Source: Planctomycetes bacterium ADurb.Bin069
GTDB lineage: Bacteria > Planctomycetota > UBA8108 > UBA8890 > UBA8898
NCBI GenBank assembly: GCA_002070955.1
Contig: MWEK01000010.1
Coordinates: 1-64,000, forward strand
DNA: 64,000 bases
Direction: 5' to 3'
The translations under genes and the position numbers were made by a program. Under the pieces are notes generated by a model. That model worked only from the letters and a program-made list of their open reading frames with translations, was not told the DNA's origin and did not search any database. Positions 23,857-30,345 of this stretch are shown here, in pieces; position 1 is the first letter of the stretch; the number at the start of each line of letters is the position of its first letter.

Positions 23857-24465
23857 TTACTCGCGCGCCATGGCGGCCCCGCACTTGGGGCACGCAAGTT
23901 CGAAACAGGGCGAGCCGCGCATGTGCGGCTGTCTGTGCCCGCAGGCCCGGCAGATGCAGAATCCGCCGGGTCCGGCGGCGGCGGGGCCGCCGCCGCGACC
24001 GCCCCTAGGGCTCCCGCGCCCGCGTCCCTGTCCTTGGCCGCGGCCTTGGCCGCGTCCCATTCCGCCGCGTCTTCCGCCGGTCATAAAAACACCCTCCTGT
24101 CTGCCGCCCCCGCGCCGCAGGCGGCCGCGTCCGAAACAGCCCGGCATGGCGAACGCCTCTCCGTGGAGCGCGCCCGCAAGCCAGGCCTGAAGCACCTCGC
24201 GCAGATCGCCGGCCACGAAGGGGACGACCGCGATGCCGTACCCCGCCACCAGATCGTGAAGCGGTCTGGAGATCGCGCCGCAAACCAGCGTGTCCACCCC
24301 GAGTTCGGCGAGCCGAAGCGCCCGGCGGGACGGGAGCTGTTCGGGCAGGATCGCATCGGTTTCGCGGACGACTTTCCCGTCCTCGATTTCGACGAGGCGG
24401 AGATGCCCGGCCACGTCGAACACCGGCGCGATGCGATCGTTCCAAACAGCAAAAGCCGCTTTCAT
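23857..24465 (-). CDS. NifX-like domain with Gly-Arg linker and zinc ribbon
   Basis: This 202-residue protein is in three parts. Residues about 1-108 are a NifX-like fold (MKAAFAVWNDRIAPVFDVAG, LVCGAISRPLHDLVAGYGI). Residues about 120-165 are a low-complexity Gly/Arg/Gln linker (repeats of GRGQ). The last 40 residues form a zinc ribbon with CICRACG and CPKCG. It is the first gene of the seven-gene cluster, 46 bases downstream of the sigma-54-type promoter. The zinc ribbon and basic linker suggest binding to nucleic acid or to a partner protein, so it might sense or deliver the cofactor; that is inference. Confidence 0.8.
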   Translation of the reverse strand: MKAAFAVWNDRIAPVFDVAGHLRLVEIEDGKVVRETDAILPEQLPSRRALRLAELGVDTLVCGAISRPLHDLVAGYGIAVVPFVAGDLREVLQAWLAGALHGEAFAMPGCFGRGRLRRGGGRQEGVFMTGGRRGGMGRGQGRGQGQGRGRGSPRGGRGGGPAAAGPGGFCICRACGHRQPHMRGSPCFELACPKCGAAMARE

Positions 24466-24510
24466 GCGTCGAAGCTCCCTGCGATCCGCATTGTCTGTCG
24501 AAAAGATATT

Positions 24511-24526
24511 AGCATCTTCCGTGCCA
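24511..24526 (-). promoter_or_regulatory. Sigma-54 (-24/-12) promoter of the NifX/MinD cluster
   Basis: On the minus strand TGGCACGGAAGATGCT matches the sigma-54 consensus TGGCACG-N4-TTGCW at every position but one (A for the first T). The GG and GC dinucleotides have the required spacing. The predicted start site near 24500 leaves a leader of about 35 bases before ATG 24465. Sigma-54 promoters need an enhancer-binding activator; none is encoded in this window. Confidence 0.8.
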
Positions 24527-24540
24527 AGAACGAAAGACGC

Positions 24541-24661
24541 CTTAGATTTTACGTAACTATTGATATCATTGTAGATTAAGATCTAAGACGCGCCGCCGGA
24601 CCACGATGATATAGTCGCATGATAGCGACTTTAGTGTTATTGCACAGTTGCGAAAATGCAA
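24541..24661. promoter_or_regulatory. A/T-rich region with three inverted repeats (possible enhancer sites)
   Basis: Upstream of the sigma-54 promoter lie three dyads: CTTAGAT/ATCTAAG (24541-24547, 24581-24587), AGTCGC/GCGACT (24613-24618, 24625-24630) and TTGCA/TGCAA (24640-24644, 24657-24661). They fall about 40 to 160 bases from the predicted start site, where activator binding sites of sigma-54 systems lie. They could also serve the divergent lyase gene. Confidence 0.5.
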
Positions 24662-24742
24662 CCATCGCGGCGCTCCGCCGTCTCGCGCGCCCGGGCCGAC
24701 CGCGCTACGATGGCGCCATTCCAGAACCAGGAGATCCCCCGC

Positions 24743-26794
24743 GTGACGACCGGATTGCGCCCAGCCCTTTGGTTCCTCGCCCTTGCCGTCTCGACGCCCG
24801 CCGCCCCCGTCTTGCACCTGACGCCGGGGGAGATCGATGCCGTCCGCGGCCGGATCGAGCGCCTGCCGTGGGCGCGAAAGGCGTACGAGCAGCAGAAACG
24901 CGCGGCCGATGCGTGGCTCGCCGCGCCGGTGCCCATTCCCGAGGGCGAGACCGGCTGGTACCACGACTACTTCTGCCCCGACCACGCGGTCATGCTGCGC
25001 TACGACCCCGCGCGGCTCGAGGAGCACGTCTGCCCCGTCGACGGCAAGGCCTGGCGCGGCCCGCGTTTCGATGCCTACTGGCGCAGCGCGACGCACGCGC
25101 GCATCTTCGGGAGCCTGTACGCCCTGGCCCTCGTTCACCGGATCTCGGGCGAACGCCGTTACGCCGAGGCGGCCGCGGGTATTCTGCGGGACTACGCCGC
25201 TTTCTTCCCGACGACGATCCCGCACGGCCGCTGGGCGGGCAAGGGGCGCATCATGGCGCAGTCGCTGGACGAAGCCGTGGCGATCCTCCAGCCGCTCAAG
25301 GCTTACGCGCTCGTGGCGCCCAGCGGCGTCCTGACACCGGAAGACCGCCGCGCCATCGAGAACGAATGGTTCAAGCCCACGGCGGAGTTGCTCGAGGCGC
25401 AGACCGGCGCGATTCACAACATCCACTGCTGGCACAACGCCGCGATCGGGATGATCGGCCTGCTTCTTGGCGACCGCGGACGCATCGAGTTCGCCATCGA
25501 GAATCCGCGCTCGGGCTTTTTGGCCCAGGTCGAGAAAGGGGTCAGTGCGGAAGGTTTCTGGTTCGAGGGGTCGGCCGGCTATCACTTCTACACCCTTTCG
25601 GCGCTGATCGAGCTGGTCGTCGCGGCGGAACGGAACGGCATCCGGCTCGTGGCGCGCGCTCCGAAGCTCAAGCGCATGTTCGACGCGCCGCTCGCCCTCG
25701 CCGATCCGTTTCTAGTCGTTCACGCGACGAACGACGGCGGCGCGGTGTCGCTGGCGAACCAAGCCGTCCACTACGAACATGCGGCCGTGTGGTATCCCGA
25801 GGAACGCGTCTACCGCGAGGTTCTGGCGCGGGCCTACGGTAAGGAGCGCGCGACGTTGACGGCCCTGCTTTACGGCGTCGAGGATCTGCCGCCGCCGGGG
25901 GAAGGCGTCCGCGCCGCGAGCGCGCTCCTGCCCGCGACGGGTTTCGGCGTCCTCCGCGGCGAGCTTGCGGGCGGCCCGGCCTTCGTTCTCATGGACTTCG
26001 GGCCCCACGGGGGCGGCCACGGCCACCCCGACAAGCTGAACGTGATCGTCGCGGGGCTGGGCCGCACGCTGGCGCCCGACCTGGGGACGTCGGGCTACGG
26101 CATCCCGCTCAACAGCGCCTGGTACAGGCAGAGCGTGAGCCACAATGTCGTCGTGGTGGACGGAAAGAGCCAGACGCCCGCCGAGGGGAATCTCGTCGCG
26201 TTCAACGGCGAGGGGGCCTTGAAATGGGTGGCGGCGCGGTGCGACACGGCGTACCCGGGCGTGGCGTGGACGCGCACGGCGGCGCTGCTTGACTTCGGCA
26301 TCCTGATCGTGGATCGGCTGGCGAGCGACAGGGACCGCCGCTACGAGTGGGTTTACCACAATCACGGCGGATTCGAGCTGGCGGCCCCGCCGGCCGGGAG
26401 CCTGGCGCCCGAGCCATTGCCCCTTGGGAACGGCTACGAGCACCTGGCGGAAGCGAAGGCCGCCGCGGTCGAGGACTGTGTGCGCGGGGCCTGGCACGTG
26501 GAAGGGGCGGGCACGGTGGCGCTCACGGCGGCCGCGGACCCCGGCACGACGGTCATCGTCGCCGAGGGGCCCGGCAATCCGGCCACCGAGCGGCTGCCCG
26601 CGGTGCTTCTCCGCCGCGCCGGCGCCAAGGCGGATTTCGTCGCCTGCCTGGAGCTTGTCAGGCCCGGCGGAACCCAGTCCGTGCGCGCGGTTCGCGCGGC
26701 CGCGGAGGGCGAGAACATTGCGGTCGTGGTCGAAGCGGCGGGCGGCGCGCGGCGCTTCGCGGTGGAAGCGATGGGGCTGCGCGAACTGCGTTGA
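24743..26794 (+). CDS. Exported heparinase II/III-like polysaccharide lyase
   Basis: This 683-residue protein has an N-terminal signal peptide (MTTGLRPALWFLALAVSTPA) from the GTG start 24743, chosen because CAGGAG lies nine bases upstream. An alpha/alpha-toroid domain follows with the conserved blocks NIHCWHNAAIG and FEGSAGYHFYTLSAL (catalytic Asn/His/Tyr region of alginate and heparin lyases). A heparinase II/III beta-sandwich begins near 400 with GGGHGHPDKLNVIV, the conserved His-Gly-His-x-Asp-Lys motif. These enzymes cleave uronic-acid polysaccharides by beta-elimination in the periplasm or outside. Substrate (heparinoid, alginate, ulvan-like) cannot be told. An aminotransferase gene follows by 24 bases. 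Confidence 0.85.
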   Translation: MTTGLRPALWFLALAVSTPAAPVLHLTPGEIDAVRGRIERLPWARKAYEQQKRAADAWLAAPVPIPEGETGWYHDYFCPDHAVMLRYDPARLEEHVCPVDGKAWRGPRFDAYWRSATHARIFGSLYALALVHRISGERRYAEAAAGILRDYAAFFPTTIPHGRWAGKGRIMAQSLDEAVAILQPLKAYALVAPSGVLTPEDRRAIENEWFKPTAELLEAQTGAIHNIHCWHNAAIGMIGLLLGDRGRIEFAIENPRSGFLAQVEKGVSAEGFWFEGSAGYHFYTLSALIELVVAAERNGIRLVARAPKLKRMFDAPLALADPFLVVHATNDGGAVSLANQAVHYEHAAVWYPEERVYREVLARAYGKERATLTALLYGVEDLPPPGEGVRAASALLPATGFGVLRGELAGGPAFVLMDFGPHGGGHGHPDKLNVIVAGLGRTLAPDLGTSGYGIPLNSAWYRQSVSHNVVVVDGKSQTPAEGNLVAFNGEGALKWVAARCDTAYPGVAWTRTAALLDFGILIVDRLASDRDRRYEWVYHNHGGFELAAPPAGSLAPEPLPLGNGYEHLAEAKAAAVEDCVRGAWHVEGAGTVALTAAADPGTTVIVAEGPGNPATERLPAVLLRRAGAKADFVACLELVRPGGTQSVRAVRAAAEGENIAVVVEAAGGARRFAVEAMGLRELR

Positions 26795-26818
26795 GAGGCG
26801 CGCGAGGGAGGTGGTCGG

Positions 26819-27973
26819 ATGCGCGAGCCTGGGCCTTCCCGGCGCGCCCGGGAGATCACCGCCTTCCAGGTCATGGAAATCATGGAGGCGGCCAAGCGGC
26901 TCGAGGCCGCGGGCGCGTCCGTCATTCACCTCGAGGTGGGCGAGCCGGATTTCCCCACGCCGGCCTGTGTGCTCAAGGCGGCGCGCAAGGCCATGCGCGC
27001 CGGCCGCACCCGCTACACCCACAGTCTGGGCCTGCCCGAGCTCAGGGAGGAGATCGCGCGGCGCTACGCCGCGGAGGCCCGCGTGCCGCCGTCGCCCGAT
27101 CAGATCCTCGTCACCGCCGGAACCTCGCCGGGAATGTTGCTGCTCTTCGCGGCGCTGCTTGAGCCCGGCGACGAGGTCATTCTCAGCGACCCCGGCTATA
27201 GCTGCTATCCGAACATGATCAAGTTCGCGGGGGGGCGCCCGGTCTACGTGGCCGCGCGGGCGGCCGATGGTTTTCAGGTGGATCCGGAGGAAATCGCGCG
27301 GGCGGTCACGCCGCGGACCCGCGGGATCGTGGTGAACTCGCCCTCCAATCCCACGGGCGCGGTGCTGGACGACGAGCGCATGGCCGCCATCGCGGATCTC
27401 GGCGTGCCGCTCATCGCCGACGAGATCTACCACGGCCTGGTCTACGGGCCGCCATGCCGGACGGCGCTGGCCTACGCCGACGCCGCTTTCGTGATCGACG
27501 GCTTCTCCAAGCGCTACGCCATGACGGGCTGGCGCCTGGGGTACGTGATCGTACCGCCCGCCTTCGTCCGTCCCATCCAGAAGCTCGCCCAGAACTTCTA
27601 CATCTCCGCCAACGACTTCATCCAATGGGCCGCGCTGGCCGCGCTGAGGGAGGCCGGGCCGGATGTGGAGCGCATGGCGGCCGTCTACGACGAGCGCCGC
27701 CGGTTTCTGGGGCCGGCGCTGCGGCGCTTGGGCTTCGACCTGCCGAACGAGGGCCGGGGCGCCTTCTATCTCTTCGCCGGCATCCGGTCCTTCGCGGGCT
27801 CCTCCCAGGAGTTCGTCGACCGCCTCCTCGCCGAGGCGCACGTCGCCGTCGCGCCGGGAAGCGACTTCGGTCCCGGAGGAGAGGGTTTCGCGCGGTTCTC
27901 CTACGCCGCGTCGTTGGACGTGCTCGCGGAGGCGGTGCGGCGCATCGAGGCGTGGATCCGAAGGAAGGCTTGA
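26819..27973 (+). CDS. PLP-dependent class I/II aminotransferase
   Basis: This 384-residue fold-type I enzyme has the aspartate aminotransferase subgroup motifs: GEPDFPTP (41-48), the cofactor-binding NSPSNPTG (173-180), ADEIYHGLVY and the PLP lysine in DGFSKRYAMTGWRLGY (Lys231), with the substrate-carboxylate Arg in FARFSYA near the C terminus. It transfers amino groups between an amino acid and a 2-oxo acid in the cytoplasm. The family is broad (AspC, AlaA, DapL-like), so the substrate is open. GGGAGG supports ATG 26819. It may be co-transcribed with the lyase upstream, with no obvious metabolic link. Confidence 0.9.
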   Translation: MREPGPSRRAREITAFQVMEIMEAAKRLEAAGASVIHLEVGEPDFPTPACVLKAARKAMRAGRTRYTHSLGLPELREEIARRYAAEARVPPSPDQILVTAGTSPGMLLLFAALLEPGDEVILSDPGYSCYPNMIKFAGGRPVYVAARAADGFQVDPEEIARAVTPRTRGIVVNSPSNPTGAVLDDERMAAIADLGVPLIADEIYHGLVYGPPCRTALAYADAAFVIDGFSKRYAMTGWRLGYVIVPPAFVRPIQKLAQNFYISANDFIQWAALAALREAGPDVERMAAVYDERRRFLGPALRRLGFDLPNEGRGAFYLFAGIRSFAGSSQEFVDRLLAEAHVAVAPGSDFGPGGEGFARFSYAASLDVLAEAVRRIEAWIRRKA

Positions 27974-28012
27974 GCCTGGGGCGCCCTCGCCGCGGCCGCG
28001 GCGGCGGAGCAT

Positions 28013-28846
28013 CTAGTCCCACGCCGCCGGGTCCAGACGGTAGTAATCCCGGAGCGCCTCGTAGAGCTGCGGGTGCTTGGCCCGCATGCGGCCGGGCGTC
28101 TCGAAGAAGTGTTCCGTCGCAACGGCGAAGAACTCCGCCGGATCGGTGGCGCCGTACTCGTCCAAGGCCGTGCGCTTGCCGCGGCGCACGTCTTTCTTGA
28201 AGCGCGAGTACTCCTCGCGGAGGACGCGGGCCCAGTCGGCGAAGTCGCGCTCCATGGCGTGGGCGCCCTCGCCGCCTTGATCGAGCTGATGGGCGAACTC
28301 GTGGAGAACGACGTTGTAGCCGTCGCCGTAGCCGCTCTCCAACACCTCGTCCCAGGCGAGCACGACGCCGCCGCGCTCCCAGGATTCGCCCGCGAAGGAA
28401 TCCTCCTCTTCGAGGAGGCTGCCGAGCGCGGGCCCGAACTCGTCGGACGCGACGCGCGTGGTGCGCACGTAGGACGTGGGGTGGACGAAAATCTCCCTCA
28501 AGGTGGGGTAATACCGCGGCGGGCGGTTGAGAAGCAGCGCGCAGGCCTGGGCGGCGATGGTCAGCCTGACCTCGTCGTCGATGGCTTGGCCCCGGCAGCC
28601 CACGAACTTCTTCTCGGCGAGGAAGACGTGGACGTGGCCGTGCAGCTCGCGCTTGAGCTCGGGCGGGATCCGCCGATAGAGCGGCGTCGTGCCCGCGAGA
28701 ATCCGCTCCCATTTCTTCGGGAAAGCCGCGGCGCGCAACGCGGCCCGGCGCCGCTCGCGCCGGGATTTGGCGGACGCCAGGAGCACGGCCAGGGCGATGC
28801 CGGCGGCGGCGCCGGCGCCCAGCGCGATGGCGGACATTGTCTCCAT
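28013..28846 (-). CDS. mtfA: MtfA-family zinc peptidase (M90)
   Basis: This 277-residue member of the Mlc titration factor A family shows an N-terminal hydrophobic segment (SAIALGAGAAAGIALAVLLAS), conserved KFVGCRG, the gluzincin-like HEFAHQLD (about 188-195) and downstream Glu in DPAEFFAVATEHFFE. In E. coli MtfA is a peptidase that binds the glucose repressor Mlc. The N-terminal membrane segment is shared by many non-enterobacterial homologues. It is transcribed from the minus strand between the aminotransferase and an outer-membrane protein. No Mlc gene is in the window. Confidence 0.9.
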   Translation of the reverse strand: METMSAIALGAGAAAGIALAVLLASAKSRRERRRAALRAAAFPKKWERILAGTTPLYRRIPPELKRELHGHVHVFLAEKKFVGCRGQAIDDEVRLTIAAQACALLLNRPPRYYPTLREIFVHPTSYVRTTRVASDEFGPALGSLLEEEDSFAGESWERGGVVLAWDEVLESGYGDGYNVVLHEFAHQLDQGGEGAHAMERDFADWARVLREEYSRFKKDVRRGKRTALDEYGATDPAEFFAVATEHFFETPGRMRAKHPQLYEALRDYYRLDPAAWD

Positions 28847-28980
28847 TTCACGACTCCTGAGGCGCGCGGCTGCCGATCAATTCTACCGGGCGCGGCGGCC
28901 GGATCGCAACGCGTGCGTTTATTTACGGGCGGCGCCCATCCGATAAGAAAACCGTCGATCGTCCACCGGAGGAGCCGGCG

Positions 28981-30216
28981 ATGCGGGTGAAATTCGGGCT
29001 TGCGGCGGTGTTCCTGCCCGCGCTCCTGCGCGGCAGCCCCGAAATTGCCCCCGGCTTCACCTTCGTGCCCGAGACGCCTTTTCGAGGCGACGAAATCAAG
29101 ATCCGGGAGCCCCGCGGCAGCGAGGAGTTCCTGGACATCTTTTCGTACCGGCTGCCGTACGCCTGGGAGGAGCGCGGCGAGCGCAGCGCGATGAAGTTCC
29201 AGGGGACCGCGGGCAGCGTCTCCACCGACAGGTTCTGGATCGACCAGCGCATCCATTTCGCCTACGACCTGGCCCGGCGGCTGCGTTTCTGGGCGCGCGC
29301 GTTCGAGGCCGAGGATTTCGACAGCCGTTACCGGCGCTTCGAGCTGGGCGTCGATGTCCAGGCGCTCTCGTGGCTGTGGCTGGGCGTCTACGGCGAGGTT
29401 CTGGCGGAGAAGGGCGGGAACGATCTGGGCCTGCGGGCGGTCTTCCCCAGGGTGCTGGGCCAGCGTGTGACCGCCGGTCTGGAGCTGCCTGATCTCCTCA
29501 TGAACCGCAGGGGCGAGGATCTCAACCAGCGCTACTCGCGTTACGGGCGGTCGTACTACGTGGACGTGGAGGGAGGGATAGGATCGCGAATCGCCTGGCA
29601 CTGGGGCGTTCGAGGCAACGCGCCGCTGGCGCTCGAGGACGAGAACCGCCGGCTCGATTTTCGCTACGGGCAGGTCTCGGCGTACGGCCGGCTGCGCGCC
29701 GACGTGACCGATCGCCTGACCTGCGTCTTCTACGCCGCGGGCGAGGGCGCCGACAAGGGCTACCGGCCCTGGAGCGCCTCGGATTTCGAGCGCGAAGATT
29801 TCTTCCGCCGCGCGCTCCAAGGCCGGGCCGAGCTGCGCTGGACCGTCGCGCCCTCCATCACGCCCTACGGCGGCGCGCGGGCCTTCAGGCTTCAAGAAAA
29901 GGAGCGCTTCCTGGACGGCAGCCGGCCCGCCGATCTGTACCGCCATCGGGAGTATCTGGGCTACGTGGGCATCGAACTGGCGCTGACGCGGTATGCCGTG
30001 CTCAGGCCCGAGTTGATCGCTGGCCATATTGACCGCGTCACCAGGTTCGCGGGGCCGGAAGGGGAGCATCGTTCGTCGCACCGCTGGGCGGGCAAATTGT
30101 CCTTTCCGCTGGATATCAGGTTCGCCGACAACGCGGGCATCATCGCCGGCGCGTCCTTAGATCTGGACGAACAGAAATTCGGTGGCGGCACGCTCTCGTT
30201 GCAGATGACCTACTGA
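28981..30216 (+). CDS. Putative outer-membrane beta-barrel protein
   Basis: This 411-residue protein has a short hydrophobic leader (MRVKFGLAAVFLPALLRG) that may be a signal peptide, then many amphipathic alternating strands rich in aromatic and charged residues (RLRFWARAFEAEDFD, LSWLWLGVYGEVLAEKG, SYYVDVEGGIGSRIAWHWGV) and a last strand GGTLSLQMTY ending in an aromatic residue. This is the pattern of a 14-18-strand outer-membrane barrel. No family could be named. GGAGG lies upstream of ATG 28981. It is followed by a glycoside hydrolase gene in the same direction, which suggests but does not show a role in sugar uptake. Confidence 0.65.
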   Translation: MRVKFGLAAVFLPALLRGSPEIAPGFTFVPETPFRGDEIKIREPRGSEEFLDIFSYRLPYAWEERGERSAMKFQGTAGSVSTDRFWIDQRIHFAYDLARRLRFWARAFEAEDFDSRYRRFELGVDVQALSWLWLGVYGEVLAEKGGNDLGLRAVFPRVLGQRVTAGLELPDLLMNRRGEDLNQRYSRYGRSYYVDVEGGIGSRIAWHWGVRGNAPLALEDENRRLDFRYGQVSAYGRLRADVTDRLTCVFYAAGEGADKGYRPWSASDFEREDFFRRALQGRAELRWTVAPSITPYGGARAFRLQEKERFLDGSRPADLYRHREYLGYVGIELALTRYAVLRPELIAGHIDRVTRFAGPEGEHRSSHRWAGKLSFPLDIRFADNAGIIAGASLDLDEQKFGGGTLSLQMTY

Positions 30217-30289
30217 CGCCGATAGGCGGCGAAAGCGGCGCGGGTGCCCGGCGCGCCGCTCCGAAGACCGCGGCCGCGCGCGCGGCGTG

Positions 30290-30319
30290 TTGACAGCGCG
30301 GGGCGGCGCTGCGTACGCT
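30290..30319 (+). promoter_or_regulatory. Candidate sigma-70 promoter of the GH5-like gene
   Basis: A perfect -35 TTGACA (30290-30295) and a weak -10 TACGCT (30314-30319) are separated by 18 bases, ending 26 bases before ATG 30346. The -10 matches only three of six positions, so confidence is moderate. Confidence 0.4.
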
Positions 30320-30345
30320 GGATTCATTCCCGCAAGGAGGTTCCC

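Noticed and set aside
19465..24465. Nitrogen-fixation (nif) locus
   Set aside because: NifX-fold and IscU-like proteins are present but no nifH, nifD, nifK, nifE or nifN; the set fits orange-protein-type clusters better.
25712..28012. Open frame of about 770 codons opposite the lyase and aminotransferase
   Set aside because: It spans two unrelated genuine genes on the other strand; antisense artefact of high G+C.
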